Below, in pieces: positions 40,767 to 51,928 of a stretch of 64,000 nucleotides of DNA. The notes beneath the pieces were generated by a model. The model made no database searches and had not been told where the DNA came from. It worked only from the letters and a program-made list of their open reading frames with translations. The position numbers and the translations under genes were made by a program. Positions within the stretch are counted from its first letter, which is position 1, and the number at the start of each line of letters is the position of its first letter. The DNA comes from Rhynchopus sp. YZ270_cl-10 (Eukaryota > Euglenozoa > Diplonemea > Diplonemida > Diplonemidae): positions 496,001 to 560,000 of the forward strand of contig OZ037848.1 in assembly GCA_964035575.1 (NCBI GenBank). Direction: 5' to 3'.

Positions 40767-43700
40767 TCACATGACAAACGCATGCGATGCTGACGGCACT
40801 AATGAAGTGGACATGCCACGTGTCCTCTCAGGCTCCACGTCGAAAGGGAACGACTGCAACATGAGAGATGACCTGGTGGAGAGCGACGTGCCCGCACGAG
40901 GTGAACGTGGCGAACGTGGTGGACCTACAGAGTTCGGGCTATCTACAAACGAAAGCGACCTGCTGGATCTGTCCTCGGGGCGTGCTAGCGGCTCCACCTC
41001 CAGCAGGTTCGAGAGTCTGCGTGATCGCCCCGCACCTGGTGCGGTTTGCTTGGGTGGCACTTTCTTCCCAGAGGATATCCCCGACAGCGAAACGTTGGAG
41101 AGTGTCAACATTGGGGCCAAATCCACAGTCTCCTCGAGCAGGTCCACATCCTTCCCAAACACACTGTCCTGCAGATTGTTCCGCCTTCCTGAGAGGAGCA
41201 CGTACACCTCCGTCAAAAGGTCCAGCACGGTCCTCACAAGGAGGACAATGGTTGCTGCAAACAGCATCGAAGACGCAACGCTGAAGGTGACGTGGTCAGG
41301 GTCGTCGAGGTAGTAGCCCACCGCAGAGAGGTACAGTGCGGCAGCCTGCAGAGCGAGGACGGCGACGTCCAGTACTGCGTCTTTGTAGCGTGCGTGCGGC
41401 CACACACACGCCTCGATCACAAAGAGTATAGTGAAGACAACGGCCATGGAAAGCTTGATGTAGCCGCACCCAACAGAGTTGTCCGGCTGTGCGCTCTGCA
41501 GCGCACTCAGCGCAAAGCTTGCTGCAAACTCAAGGAACGAAAACCAGGCCACCTCCTGCCGGTACTGCCGTACGGGCGAGGAGTAGCGCTGCACCCACAT
41601 ACGTTCGGGGCGGAGGTTCACCCATTCACCCTTCCCGAGAAAAAACAGAAGCAGCTTCGACTTCCTGTTCGTGGCATGCGCATACACAGCTGCGGCCGGA
41701 ACACCGTTCAGCACAGCACGGAACACCAACAGTGGGACCAGAATGCAGAGTATAATACACAAGGCGCCTGTTGCGAAGTGCAGTGCGTGCCCCGGGTGCA
41801 GCATGAGGCTCATCCCCGCAAGCGTCATGCCCTGGTACAGGAACATGAAGATGAACAGCGGTGCCGACGGCAGGCGCAGGAAGCCCTTTGTGTCCAGCCC
41901 CTCAAAGAATTTTGGAAACGCGAGAGCCCCTCCATGCTTTGCGATCTTGAGAAAGCAGAAGCAGACGAGGCAGAACCCGATCGTGATGCCGGTGTTACCG
42001 ACAACAGTGCCGAGGGCAGCACTGCCGTCCACAATGAGGCCAGTGGGGTTCAGTGCACTAGGGATGTCGCCGTTGCAGCCGCCACTCAACATCGCAAGCC
42101 GCATGGCGCTGCCCGCAGACGCACCCGACGCAATCGACCCGACAGCGGCCACGGTAGCACCAGTCTGGACCTGCTCCTTGGCAGCAATCACCTCGCGCAG
42201 CTGTGTAGGTGGTGCATCCGTTGCCGCCGCACTCCCAAGACCAGGCGCACTGCTCCCTGGTGCTGTGCTCTGGGGCAGCGGTGTATTCACACCCGCAGCT
42301 GTTGTCAGTGGTGCGTCCGGCGCACCACTCTCAACACTTGGCATCTGCGTCTCACCCAGGCGCGTTGGGAACGCTGTCGCCGGCACAACTGTTTCTATTG
42401 CCGTTTGCGGTGCCGTGGTTGGCAAAGCTGTTGGCGCTAGAGTGAGTGGCGAGAGTGTAAGTGGCGAAAACGTTGTAGGAGCTGGAGTTGGAGGTGACGG
42501 TGTAGGTTCAAGGGTGGGTGGTGCAGGCGTCCGTGGTGGAAGGGTGGACGGCGCAGGTGTCGGGGGAGCAGGCGTCGGTGGTGATACTGTCGGCGGCGCA
42601 GGTGTGGGTGGTGAAGGTGTTGGTGGTGACAGAGTCGGTGGTGCAGGTGTCGGTGGCGACGGTGTTGGTGGGGACGGTGTCGGCGGTGCCGGGGTCGGTG
42701 GTGATGGTGTTGGCGGGGACGATGTGTCTGGCGCAGGTGTGGGCGGTGATGGTGTTGGTGGCGCGACAGTGGGTGGTGCAGGTGTTGGGGGTGCAGGTGT
42801 AGGCGGTGAGGGGGTGGGGGGTGCTGGTGTCGGTGGTGACGGTGTAGGTGGTGCCGGTGTCGGTGGCGCAGGTGTCGGAGGAGACGGTGTCGGTGGCGAT
42901 GGTGTAGGTGGCGCAGGTGTTGGTGGTGCAGGGGTGGGTGGTGATGGTGTCGGGGGTGACGGTGTTGGGGGAGCAGGTGTCGGTACCAGTGTCGGCTCTG
43001 CCGTTGGGACGGCCGTGGGTGGTGCCGGCGTCTGGTTGGACAGAACCCACTCCACGTTGGTGTTGGCACCGTCGACTGTTCCTTCTGCCAGCCCTGCCAC
43101 AAACCCTTGCAGCCTGGCGCTCCTGTCAAGCACGAAGACACCTACCACACGCCAGCTGTCGGTGCCAGAGATCACTACACCCAACTTCTCAACTTCGTAA
43201 GGCTCGAACTTGCATCCGTTCACCATGACCGCAAAGTTCCCTTGGGGCGCCTTCACAGTCGCGCTGCACTGAACACCCCCACGCGACGACACTGTGAGCT
43301 CGAAGGTGTCAACGCTGTAGTCCTCCTCCTTCACGCCTGTCGCCACCTCGATCACGATCGGCACGCTGCTGTACCACTCAGCCTTGCCACCGGCCACGTT
43401 GGTGTCTATCCAATGCGAGCCGGCCCAACCTGCTTCCTTCGCGTACCACCGTGCGTACATGGCGACAGGCGTGCCCAGGATAGACACGTCCTCGTAGAGG
43501 GCCACTTCCGCCAGGAGCATCGCGTCTGCACCTGCAATGGTGGACGTCATCTTCGCTGTGTCCCACACAGGCTGCGTGCATGAGTGCGCCAGCACCTCTA
43601 CGGCACTTTGTGCAGCTGGGCCCAGTGTCCCGACTGCGCAGAGCTCTCCGTTTCGTCCGACACGCGCAAACGTCACGATGTCGTTCGAGTCTGCACCTAC

Positions 43701-44549
43701 CTCATCGCTGACAGTAACACGGACTGTCCCAAGTGCGGTTGACGGGTACGGTGGTGTTGCGACAACGACTGCGCCTGCCTGCACCTCCCAGAGTGCAGCT
43801 GTCTCGTCCGCGGAGCCGTCTGACTGCGCACCCCCGCCTGCAGTGATCTGGCCGTTCAGGCGTTTGTGGAGGGGCTGTGTCCACTGCACCTTGTCAAAGA
43901 GGATGTCGACCCTGTCGATGATCCACAGGTCGCCGCCCAGGGGGATAAGGCGCACGCCACGCACATCTGCGCCGCAGAAGCCACACAACGCGGCCACAAT
44001 CATCTCCTCGCCTTGGCGTGCTCCAGACGTCGTCGCCGCAAGACAGCGTGTGCCTGTCGTGGACTCGAAGTACACCTCTGTCGCCGTTGCAGTCTGTGCG
44101 CCTGGTGTGCCCGACGTCGTGACCCTCGCCACCAGCGTGCACAGCGAATACCAGTCCACGGCCACTCGGTTGACCCACGAAGCAGTGCCTACAGTGGGCA
44201 CGCCCCACTCAGCAAAGCCGCTTGCAGTCTCGACCTCAAGCTTCGCAATGTACCACGCATCCGCACCTGCTGGCTCGACACGCACATACGCAGCCTCCGC
44301 TAGGCTGTACGCACACACGTTGGTCAGGGTCTTGACCTCACCCATAGTGCTCGGCACAAAGCTGTCCACGACACATCGCTCCACACCACCCGCCTTGTAT
44401 AGCACAACGCTGTGCAGGACCAGGCTCGTCTGGCCAGTTACATCAGCACCCGTGGTGATTCGGATACGTGTCGTGGCACCAACAGACAACGGGCACAACG
44501 ACACCATCAGGAGCAGTGCGGCCACAGCACCACACCTACAAGGTACCAT
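40767..44549 (-). CDS. PLAT-like repeat surface protein with Pro/Thr stalk and 7TM-like C-terminus
   Basis: 1260 residues. Signal peptide [20 protein letters not shown]. The ectodomain, about 25-500, is made of four diverged repeats of about 100 residues, each starting with a strand such as [22 protein letters not shown] or IVIEVATG, with paired cysteines and a closing strand like [10 protein letters not shown] or [10 protein letters not shown]. This resembles PLAT/LH2 beta-sandwiches, which bind lipids or proteins. The stalk, about 506-760, is of [10 protein letters not shown] pentads. A conserved juxtamembrane stretch has [14 protein letters not shown]. Seven membrane segments follow at about 853-1116, then a Ser/Arg-rich tail ending HAFVM. 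Paralogue of 56144-60055. The membrane module shares the WF-x-x-x-E layout with the lectin pair. The PLAT assignment is by pattern only. Confidence 0.88.
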   Translation of the reverse strand: MVPCRCGAVAALLLMVSLCPLSVGATTRIRITTGADVTGQTSLVLHSVVLYKAGGVERCVVDSFVPSTMGEVKTLTNVCAYSLAEAAYVRVEPAGADAWYIAKLEVETASGFAEWGVPTVGTASWVNRVAVDWYSLCTLVARVTTSGTPGAQTATATEVYFESTTGTRCLAATTSGARQGEEMIVAALCGFCGADVRGVRLIPLGGDLWIIDRVDILFDKVQWTQPLHKRLNGQITAGGGAQSDGSADETAALWEVQAGAVVVATPPYPSTALGTVRVTVSDEVGADSNDIVTFARVGRNGELCAVGTLGPAAQSAVEVLAHSCTQPVWDTAKMTSTIAGADAMLLAEVALYEDVSILGTPVAMYARWYAKEAGWAGSHWIDTNVAGGKAEWYSSVPIVIEVATGVKEEDYSVDTFELTVSSRGGVQCSATVKAPQGNFAVMVNGCKFEPYEVEKLGVVISGTDSWRVVGVFVLDRSARLQGFVAGLAEGTVDGANTNVEWVLSNQTPAPPTAVPTAEPTLVPTPAPPTPSPPTPSPPTPAPPTPAPPTPSPPTPSPPTPAPPTPAPPTPSPPTPAPPTPSPPTPAPPTPAPPTVAPPTPSPPTPAPDTSSPPTPSPPTPAPPTPSPPTPSPPTPAPPTLSPPTPSPPTPAPPTVSPPTPAPPTPAPSTLPPRTPAPPTLEPTPSPPTPAPTTFSPLTLSPLTLAPTALPTTAPQTAIETVVPATAFPTRLGETQMPSVESGAPDAPLTTAAGVNTPLPQSTAPGSSAPGLGSAAATDAPPTQLREVIAAKEQVQTGATVAAVGSIASGASAGSAMRLAMLSGGCNGDIPSALNPTGLIVDGSAALGTVVGNTGITIGFCLVCFCFLKIAKHGGALAFPKFFEGLDTKGFLRLPSAPLFIFMFLYQGMTLAGMSLMLHPGHALHFATGALCIILCILVPLLVFRAVLNGVPAAAVYAHATNRKSKLLLFFLGKGEWVNLRPERMWVQRYSSPVRQYRQEVAWFSFLEFAASFALSALQSAQPDNSVGCGYIKLSMAVVFTILFVIEACVWPHARYKDAVLDVAVLALQAAALYLSAVGYYLDDPDHVTFSVASSMLFAATIVLLVRTVLDLLTEVYVLLSGRRNNLQDSVFGKDVDLLEETVDLAPMLTLSNVSLSGISSGKKVPPKQTAPGAGRSRRLSNLLEVEPLARPEDRSSRSLSFVDSPNSVGPPRSPRSPRAGTSLSTRSSLMLQSFPFDVEPERTRGMSTSLVPSASHAFVM

Positions 44550-45360
44550 GGCGTTGAGAATGCCACTTCACGTTTTTTGGTGCTGCTCTGAACGGCGCTA
44601 CCCAGAGGTGGGCTGCGTGGGAATAAAAGACCAGTGCAGAGTGTCTGAGGTCTGGCTTACCCTAAACGCGCTATGTGAGGGTATGCGTCTGTTGGGTGTG
44701 ATGGTGTGGTGTGTGGGGAGAGAGACATTACTGTACATAAAATAACAAAAGCAGGGGTGCAGGACATATTTTTCTTCTTCTTCTGGCCCCACAAATAAAG
44801 GGCTATGTGAGAATACGCCCACAGAGTGGGGTGTGGGCGGGAAGGGTAGGGAACTCATTTGGGGGGATGTCACATTTTCAAGCGTCGAAATACATTTGTA
44901 TTTTCTTGACTTATTTGCACTGTTCGGTAACAGACATGGTATGAGTGACTTGGTGCATATTTTGTCGCACTCACATTTATCGTTTACTGTTTTCTGTTGA
45001 AAACGACAAAGTCCTGGTCCTTTGCTTGACACCCGCCATCAATGAAAATGTAGGTGCAAAAGGGACAGAAAAGAGGGAAATTTTGTAAGTGCTGACAACA
45101 CTTCCAAGCACCACACGAATGTCTTTGTTTGTCCGGAACACGTCCCAGTAAAGTGACGCAGTCTTGCCTAATTGGGGTGTTCATCGGTCATCGCGCGGGT
45201 TGGTACCCGGTTTTCCATCTGCTGAAAATTGTGAAAAGCTATCGGAATTTACCGAGAGAGAAAAAAACATAGAACATCTGAAGGAAAGAAGTTGCCTAAA
45301 CGGAAGACTAAAACAAAAGGAGAAAGAACGAAGCAGAGGAAGAGATACTTAAAAGAAATT

Positions 45361-45399
45361 TACTCGAAATACACAAGCCCTCTCGTGACAGTGTGCCTA
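45361..45399 (-). repeat. HP3 copy
   Basis: ACTCGAAATACACAAGCCCT, CTCGTGACAGTGTGCC. Confidence 0.6.
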
Positions 45400-45408
45400 A
45401 AGAAATAT

Positions 45409-45450
45409 GGATGAAAAATGTGCTTTTCCGTGATGCACACAGACACATCT
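45409..45450 (-). repeat. HP2 hairpin copy with longer loop
   Basis: GGATGAAAAATGTGC, TTTTCCGTGAT, GCACACAGACACATCT. Confidence 0.6.
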
Positions 45451-45625
45451 CAAAAGGTTTTTTGCTTGTGCGCTCACTCAAATAGCATTCCCAGCACCTT
45501 TTACTCTCAGGTGGACCTTCATAGAGTTTCAGGAGGAAGTGCCACAAAAGGGCCCCCGGATGCAATTTAACGTCCAGCCCAGGAAGTGTTTTTTGATTCA
45601 ACTCAGTCAGAAACAGGAAATTTTT

Positions 45626-45702
45626 TTGTTGTGTCGACAGTCGCCTAAGTACCCACTCTTGTTAGGGTCTGTACTCAATGTTGGCCGAAGACTTTGTACC
45701 AC
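45626..45702 (-). repeat. family F repeat
   Basis: TTGTGTCGACAGTCGCCTAA, GTACCCACTCTTGTTAGGGT, CTGTACTCAATGTTGGCCGA, AGACTTTGTACC. Confidence 0.65.
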
Positions 45703-45871
45703 GGAACGTATAAAATATCAGACAATTTGAGGTCCGAGGTTACGTTTTTTTGTTTTTTTCTGCACTGACTTCTGAGGTACAACCATATCAGCAAACCTGC
45801 CGAAATACCTCTCAAGAGCACTATACACAATGTATATTTCATGTTTCGTAAATTGACAAAAAAAAAAAAGA

Positions 45872-45922
45872 GAAGTTGAAAGTGCAAACGCCTCACCGTT
45901 CATCGGCGGACGCAGACACTGT
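45872..45922 (+). repeat. family C repeat
   Basis: GAGAAGTTGAAAGTGCAAAC, GCCTCACCGTTCATCGGCGG, ACGCAGACACT. It overlaps the start of a family J copy. Confidence 0.7.
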
Positions 45923-45985
45923 TTCTCCGCGGGTTCGATAACCCCAGAGAGCACTTCATTGGTATGCACACGGTTACCACGAGGG
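45907..45985 (+). repeat. family J repeat, copy 2
   Basis: CGCAGACACTGTTTCTCCGC, GGGTT-CGAT-AACCC hairpin, CAGAGAGCACTTCATTGGTA, TGCACACGGTTACCAC. Superficially tRNA T-arm-like, but no cloverleaf. Confidence 0.5.
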
Positions 45986-46178
45986 AGATAAGCAGGAACA
46001 TAATCACTGCCCCAGAAAGGGAAGAAGGTATTTTATCACGCAAAAAGAAGCCAAAAGGCCTCGTGGAGCCTCCTGGCGGACAGCCAGGGGTGGCTCTAAG
46101 TTGAGCCAAAAACCCCGATTTTGGCCGAGGTGCCAATGACTTTTTTCTGTACAAATGCCACACGTAAAAAACCCCCGG

Positions 46179-46305
46179 AAACCCATTCCGAGCTTTCCGG
46201 TCGGTACGTTGGCGGGGCATCTCCCCGCATATTTTCAAAACCCATTCCGAGCTTTCCGGTCGGTGCGTTGGCGGGGCATCTCCCCTCATATTTTTGAGAG
46301 GGGTT
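46179..46305 (+). repeat. tandem duplication, about 60-bp unit
   Basis: AACCCATTCCGAGCTTTCCG, GTCGGTRCGTTGGCGGGGCA, TCTCCCC, CATATTTT occurs twice in a row with one or two differences. Confidence 0.85.
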
Positions 46306-46584
46306 TTTCGGGGGTGGGGGTTGAAGAAGGGGAAAAATGAGTCAAATAGGAGAAGGGGCGGTTGTGAACTATCCCGTCCCCAGGCCTCTCCGGGTGGGTC
46401 GGGGTGTGCAAGCAAAGTTAAAGCAAAGGGGTGGGGGTGAGGAAAAGAAAAGTATGGTCAAAAGTGACGTAAGGACACCACTAAGCGGTGCACAGAAAGG
46501 GAAGATGCCCTTGCGTATGAACTAGGGAGGGAGGGGATGGGAAACCAAGACTAATTAACGCAAATACGAAACAGAACTGATTCC

Positions 46585-46729
46585 TGGCGAAGCCACGGTA
46601 CGCAACATTTCTAAAAAAATGTTGACATCAAATGGCACTGTCGTTGGTCATTATCGTCAGTTCCCGTAAATGTTACTTCCATATTTTGCTGAACGAAAGT
46701 TTTGGCGAAGCCACGGTACGCAACATTTC
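46585..46729 (+). repeat. 27-bp direct repeats 118 bp apart
   Basis: TGGCGAAGCCACGGTACGCA, ACATTTC at 46585-46611 and again at 46703-46729. The core CACGGTACGC also occurs in family L at 46807. Confidence 0.8.
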
Positions 46730-46782
46730 AAAATATTGTGCTTAAAATTGCACATTTTACAGCCAAACTATGTCATGGGTGG

Positions 46783-46910
46783 CTTGCAATCTTGCGCCGC
46801 AGGCGCACGGTACGCTACTTTTTTCCTTTCGCCATGCTGCATGCTTCCTTTTCCTTCGGCGTTTGACCAATTGGGTCGCGTTCTGGCTGTGACGGGGTCA
46901 CTTTGTTCAT
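46783..46910 (+). repeat. family L repeat, copy 1
   Basis: GCGCCGCAGGCGCACGGTA, a T/C-rich stretch, CAATTGGGTCGCGTTC, CGGGGTCAC. GCGCC..GGCGC is a small hairpin. Confidence 0.5.
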
Positions 46911-47777
46911 GAGGCCAGTTCTGGTCACTCTTAGAGGCCCGCCCCCCACCCCCACCCCCCCCCCCCCCACCTCCCATGTGGCAAAAGTCCAGAAAAAATA
47001 TTTTGCCTGTGGCATTTGTACAGAAAAAATATTTTTTTTACGTGTGGCATTTGTACAGAAAAAAAGTGTGTTTTCGGAGGGGTGCCATGGGCCCATGGAC
47101 TTAGAAAAGGCCCTGCGGACAGCACAAAAAAAAAAAAAAAAAGTTTGATAACATCGAGGCACAGCCATTTCTACCAAGCTGTCCTGCAGACTATCTAACT
47201 ATTTTAGGAAAAAAATTGATAAATACGCCTAACTCAAAAACCCAACCCCCCCATTTGCCGACCCAGCAGCAAAGACAAGACGATACAATATGCTACAATC
47301 GAGTGTGCACCCCACGATTAGGAAACCAACAGTAACAGGGAGAGAGGTGTGGAAAGGGCGTGGGGAAGAAAAGGAAGAGAGGGAACGCTCAGACCCCGTA
47401 ACAACCTCTTCATGCTGGCGGAGGCAGCTCAAGAAAGATAAGGTTGGAGATGAAGCCCAAGCCTCGGCGCCGCGTCTCCACAAACAAAAGGGTGTATCAA
47501 GGTTCACGTGCACCTCCCTTCATCAATCCTCCCCCTCCTAATCGTTTCTTGACGCTATCGAAATGGATAATTCAAAAAAGAAACCGTAGAGGAAGTTAAG
47601 ATAGAACACCAAAAAAAAAAACGAAGATATACAATGCAAATTTTAAAATGCTGCCTGTCCCGTTGTTGGCTGAGGAGAGGTGTGTCTACACGATTTGTAT
47701 TTAATAAACAATAGTGTCAATCCAGCCACACTGCCTCAGGGAGAAAGAGAACAGGACTAAACCAAATTATAAAAGGG

Positions 47778-47828
47778 AGAAGTTGAAAGTGCAAACGCCC
47801 CACTTTACACCGGCGTACACAATCACTT
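47778..47828 (+). repeat. family C repeat
   Basis: GAGAAGTTGAAAGTGCAAAC, GCCCCACTTTACACCGGCGT, ACACAATCAC. The right arm is eroded. Confidence 0.55.
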
Positions 47829-48294
47829 GGTAAACCAAAATAGGCGATTGAAAGGTTTGTAAAGAGAGAGGGAACGGGAGTGTAGAAAAAGACGACCTAC
47901 CATCTTCACACAATGTGCTAAAGCTGCCAGCGCACACACACACAACAGGGGCAAATGATCCGCACTTTTGTCAGTGCCCCCATATCTCATACCTGAGAGC
48001 AAACACATACACAACTCTAGGCAATGTTCTGCACAAACAGAACTAGCCACACTAGCTTTCAAAACACACATTGGGCTGCACTTCGGGATTGCCCAACAAT
48101 ATGAAACACATACACACACGGTGACGTTCTACTCTTTGGAACTATCCACAGCTGCTTTCAAACAAAATACACCTCCCCTTGAATTGCAGGGGAATAAAGA
48201 ACAGTCGAAAAGTGCAAAACACCCCGGGCACCTGGTTCTCCGCAATACGAATAAACACACGGAACCAGTGGTCGCGCTAATTATGGGAAAAAAT

Positions 48295-48870
48295 GGGGAA
48301 AAAATGGATTTCGGGTACGGAAAAACGTTCCTTGAAAAGGTTAGCTGGGGAGGCCCGGAAACCCCGTTTTGTGGCATTTCCGGGCCAATCCCGGCTTGTG
48401 GTGGGGTATATACGGAAAAATGGACAAAATTTTAGTGACTTAAATTTTCGCAAAATATGAACCCATACTCGTAAACAAGGGTCATTTTCAGGAAAATTCG
48501 GAAAATTCCGAGATTTGGAAGCAATTTTTCTCCTGAAAATCAGTGGGTTTTCAGCCCCAAAACATACCGCGATTGGAATTTCCGGAATCCGTCCGCGCTG
48601 TGGTGGGGTCACTTTGCCGAAATGGCCAATTTTTTGGTTTTGGTCAAAATCCATGTGGGTAAAGAGGGCCAATGTAAATCCCACAACCAGATTTTCTCTC
48701 CCTGATCCTGACGTCTTGCAACATGAAAATGCGCGAAAACACCGGCATTTGCATTTCCGGAATTCGTCCGTTCTGTGGTGGGGTCAATTTGCCGAAATGG
48801 ACAAGTTTTTGGTTTTGGTCAAAACCCGTCAGTGTAAGGTAAAGGGGGCAAGTGTTTGCCTGTAGAAACT
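48295..48870 (+). repeat. family K array, three direct units
   Basis: Three diverged units with GGCATTTCCGG, AATCCGTCCG, TGTGGTGGGGTCA and TTGCCGAAATGG, AATTTTTTGGTTTTGGTC occur near 48375, 48575 and 48755. The second is preceded by CCCCAAAACATACCGCGATT, which also occurs inverted at 49230-49250. Confidence 0.7.
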
Positions 48871-48879
48871 GGAAGGGAA

Positions 48880-48990
48880 CAGGCAGCGCCGCAGGCGCAC
48901 GGTAACCAACTTTTTTTTTTTTTCCTTTTCTTTTTTCTCCTCTTTCTTTTGACTTTCCGAGCCAATTGCGTTCCACGGCGGGGTCACATG
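48880..48990 (+). repeat. family L repeat, copy 2
   Basis: GCGCCGCAGGCGCACGGTA, then a long T/C stretch, GAGCCAATTGCGTTCC, GCGGGGTCAC. Aligns with 46783-46910. Confidence 0.5.
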
Positions 48991-49185
48991 TATATGCAAG
49001 TCCACTATGTGGTGGTCTTACTCAACAATATTAGAACTTCTGGTTTCTTAATGAAATCCCCGTACTGCAAAAAAAAAACGTTCCTACCAAAACCCCCAAA
49101 AATCCCGGGATGAGGGATGGACTTTAGCGCGAGCTCTGCACGGAACACAACAGCTTTTTTTTTTTCGAAAACGTGATTGTATTAG

Positions 49186-49749
49186 TAGGCTAGTTGACGC
49201 CACCACAGCGCGGACAGATTCCGGAAATGCCAATCGCGGTATGTTTTGGGGCTGAAAAATTTTCACCTGAAAATTTTTTTCAGCAGCATTTTTTGGCCGA
49301 AAATGGGCTCCAGCTATTAGTGACTGGGCTCATATTTTCAAAAATTTAAGTGGTCAAAAAATTGTCCAATTTTCGACATCGACCCCACCACTTTCTGGAC
49401 GGATTCCGGAAATGCCAAAAAACTGTGTTTTGGGTCACCCGTTTTTGGGGCCCCTGAGGCGATTTTATATAAAAAACCCACAGGATCACCCTGTTCCCAC
49501 AACTTTTTTGTCAACTTTTTTTCAGGAAAAACTTTTTTTTTGCGCGCGCGCGCATTTTTTTTTCAGGGTCAGCGAGCGGGAAACGAAAAAAAAGTCGAGC
49601 TACCCTAAGTGCATGCACGACCCCCAAACCACTCCCAAACCTCCAAAAATCCTCCCATACCACTCCCATACCGTCCCATACTGTCCCATACCCTCCCAAA
49701 TCCTCCCATACCCTCCCATACCCGAATGTCCGTGACGTCAACTAGCCTA
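49186..49749. mobile_element. 564-bp inverted-repeat element with ATTAG target duplication
   Basis: The ends are TAGGCTAGTTGACG and CGTCAACTAGCCTA. ATTAG flanks both sides (49181-49185 and 49750-49754). Inside lie two family K units in inverted orientation relative to 48295-48870, then a CCTCCCATAC-rich tract (49640-49735). No coding sequence. A non-autonomous DNA transposon with a 5-bp duplication; superfamily not determined. Confidence 0.8.
49640..49735 (+). repeat. degenerate CCTCCCATAC tandem repeat
   Basis: About eight units of 10 bp with variants (ACTCCCATAC, CGTCCCATAC, TGTCCCATAC, CCTCCCAAAT). Confidence 0.85.
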
Positions 49750-49916
49750 ATTAGTGCCCGGATTTTTTTTTCTTCTTTTTCGTTATTTATGGACCATTAC
49801 TGTGGGTCAAAAAAATTCAATACTTTGGGAGAGTATTGTCGCTGGAGGCAATATTCGTTGTATTGGGAGGGGGAAAAAAAACACAGAAAATTTCCAAAAT
49901 ATTGAAGAAAAAGTTT

Positions 49917-49951
49917 ATGAGATGACCCTAAGCCTCTCGTGCTTAGTCACC
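49917..49951 (-). repeat. HP1 hairpin copy, near consensus
   Basis: GAGATGACCCTAAGC, CTCTCGT, GCTTAGTCACC. Confidence 0.7.
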
Positions 49952-50023
49952 AAAAAAAAATACCAAGATGATATAGAACATAGTTGTCCATCTTTGATTC
50001 ACGTTTTTTTTTTTTTTTTTTAG

Positions 50024-50120
50024 ACTGCAGAAGGGTTATTCATGCAAACAACTCCGAATGACCTGTTGTATGCTACCAGCCCCGGATGAAAGCACAAATA
50101 CCCTGGTCAACAGAAGGTGC
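50024..50120 (+). repeat. family D repeat, long copy
   Basis: CATGCAAACAACTCCGAATG, ACC, TGCTACCAGCCCCGGATGAA, AGCACAAATACCCTGGTCAA, CAGAAGGTGC. Confidence 0.6.
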
Positions 50121-50455
50121 AAAAAAAAAATTTTTTTTTTAAATATGACATTATTGCTGTTACACAAAACTACTATACGCAGCACCTACAAGGGAAGGTG
50201 CATCTCTGATGCAAAAGCAGGCACGTTTACTCCGCTCTTCTTTTCACCTTCCATAAGGAAATCGGAAACGACAAAAAAAAATCAAAATGAACTACAGAAG
50301 CGGCAAAAACTAAAATGGAAACCATTCTGGATACTTTCAAATCATACATGATAAAGAACAGAAAGTACAAAAAAAGGACGTTCGATACGTCCAATAAAAA
50401 CAGAAATATTCCGTTTTGCTTGCGACCACAGTACGGAGGTGGATGGGTAGGGGAG

Positions 50456-50640
50456 GTAGTCAGCAAAAATGACAACCCAAATTACAACCCTCGTTGAACG
50501 ACAACTTATGTCATTTACAACCTTACTGACTTATTGCCATGTGAGATGTCTTACGACAGTCATTTTTTTTTTGGTTTGTTAATGACAACCCCAGGGTTGT
50601 CATAATTATGATTCATTTGGGTTGTAATTTTGCTAACTAC
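50456..50640. mobile_element. 185-bp MITE-like element
   Basis: The ends GTAGTCAGCAAAAATGACAA, CCCAAAT and the inverse ATTTGGG, TTGTAATTTTGCTAACTAC form about 26-bp terminal inverted repeats. The inside has CAACCC and GGGTTG palindromes. No target duplication seen and no coding sequence. Confidence 0.75.
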
Positions 50641-50807
50641 CACATCGAATGAATGCACAGAGAGTTAGGAACCTTGCACACCAAAACTCGAGACACGAAG
50701 TGTGTACTTGAAAAAAAGAAAACGTAGAGGATGAAAGACGGACGTCTCCACTGATGAAAGACGTACAGTATGAAAAAAGGGAGGCAAAAATATAAGAGAA
50801 TAGTCGG

Positions 50808-50842
50808 TAAGATGATTCTAAGCACTGTGCACAGTCATCTTT
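50808..50842 (-). repeat. HP1 hairpin copy, basal stem fully paired
   Basis: AAGATGATTCTAAGC, ACTGT, GCACAGTCATCTTT. The basal stem AAGATGA/TCATCTT has an A-T pair where most copies have A opposite C. Confidence 0.65.
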
Positions 50843-51130
50843 AAAAAAATAATTAAAAAAAGAAAATGAGAAAAACTGAAGAGTGAAGACTGCTTCATGT
50901 GACGTCAACAGATTTAAAAAAAAAAAAAAAGACTCACTTTTAGGTGAAGTCGATCAGAGCTTTATAATACCCTCTCCTTCAGTGCGAGTCAATCTCTCAC
51001 ACCAATGTCGGTAATAATAAAGCCCTGAAGTGGTATAAAATAAAAAACAAAAATAAAACACTCAAAAGAATGAAGTAGGAAACAAGTACATCCATGTCAT
51101 GTCCTTCCTGCATTCGCCCCAAGCTAAAAA

Positions 51131-51165
51131 AAGAGAAGTTGAAAGTGCTAACGCCTCGTAAAAAA
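51131..51165 (+). repeat. family C repeat, truncated
   Basis: GAGAAGTTGAAAGTGCTAAC, GCCTCGTAAAA. The right half is missing and a D copy begins 13 bp later. Confidence 0.5.
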
Positions 51166-51177
51166 TAAACTCTAGTT

Positions 51178-51272
51178 GTAGTTGTTGATGCAGGCACCTC
51201 TGACTGACCCACGTACGATGCCAGCCATCCGGATGAAAGCACAAGTACCCTGCGGCCTACAACAGTAGATGT
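51178..51272 (+). repeat. family D repeat, long copy
   Basis: GTTGTTGATGCAGGCACCTC, TGACTGACCCACGTACGATG, CCAGCCATCCGGATGAAAGC, ACAAGTACCCTGCGGCCTAC, AACAGTAGATG. Confidence 0.7.
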
Positions 51273-51285
51273 AAAAGGAAACCTA

Positions 51286-51340
51286 ATGACTGGCCCGTAC
51301 CGTAAGAGAACGAGGGCGGTACACAACCGCTCGTCAGCCG
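51286..51340 (+). repeat. family E repeat, internal fragment
   Basis: TGACTGGCCCGTACCGTAAG, AGAACGAGGGCGGTACACAA, CCGCTCG. It contains only the central part of E. Confidence 0.55.
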
Positions 51341-51359
51341 ATAAAAAATAAAAGAGTAG

Positions 51360-51487
51360 TTAAAACGTGCTAAAACGCATCTCAGTCGAGCTCATGAAAG
51401 GGTGGGACGAGAGTGGCCCGTCCGTAAGAGAACGGAGGCGGTTCACAACCGCTCGAATCACGTGACCTCTTTATGCCCCAGCCTTTT
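51360..51487 (+). repeat. family E repeat, 3'-truncated copy
   Basis: AAAACGTGCTAAAACGCATC, GAGCTCATGAAAGGGTGGGA, GTCCGTAAGAGAACGGAGGC, GGTTCACAACCGC, TTTATGCCCCAGCC, then a T run. The GCGGTT/AACCGC hairpin is intact. Confidence 0.65.
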
Positions 51488-51850
51488 TTTAACGACCAAA
51501 AATAAAATACTGAAAACATGCAGAAAAGATAATACTGAAATAAACAAAACGGGGGGTAGGCAAAAGTATAAGAAAAGGATGCGGGGGGGTGCAGGGATCT
51601 GTATGGTGTATTAAATCCTTAAGGAATGTTGTCACAAACCCATATTTTTCTTTTTTTTTTTTTAGAATTTTTGGCCAGAAAACGCACTAATGAGCGCGCG
51701 CCCGGCGGAAATCCGCAAAAATGGGGTCCATACAGGTCCCTATGGGGGAATGTGATAGCAAACAAACCTTTTTACAGTATTTTTGTTATTGCTATTTTTC
51801 TGTGTTGAAAACAATGGTGTTTTTCCCCCCCTTTCCCCTTTCCCCTGCTC

Positions 51851-51928
51851 ACAACGACACTTACACCATGACATGACAAGCACAAAGCGTTAACGATAAC
51901 TGCTTGTCATTTCATGACAGGTCGTCGT
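51851..51928. repeat. hairpin with CATGACATGACAAGCA arms
   Basis: CATGACATGACAAGCA (51867-51882) and TGCTTGTCATTTCATG (51901-51916) flank a loop containing GTTAAC. Pairing continues outward through ACGAC / GTCGT. Confidence 0.7.

Noticed and set aside
41671..43200. 509-codon plus-strand frame, and the one at 43537-44745
   Set aside because: Antisense of the PLAT-like gene; simple Gly/Val repeat or no recognisable protein signal.
45907..45985. tRNA gene suggested by GGGTTCGATAACCC
   Set aside because: No acceptor, D or anticodon arms around it; the second copy (1638-1715) has an inverted loop.
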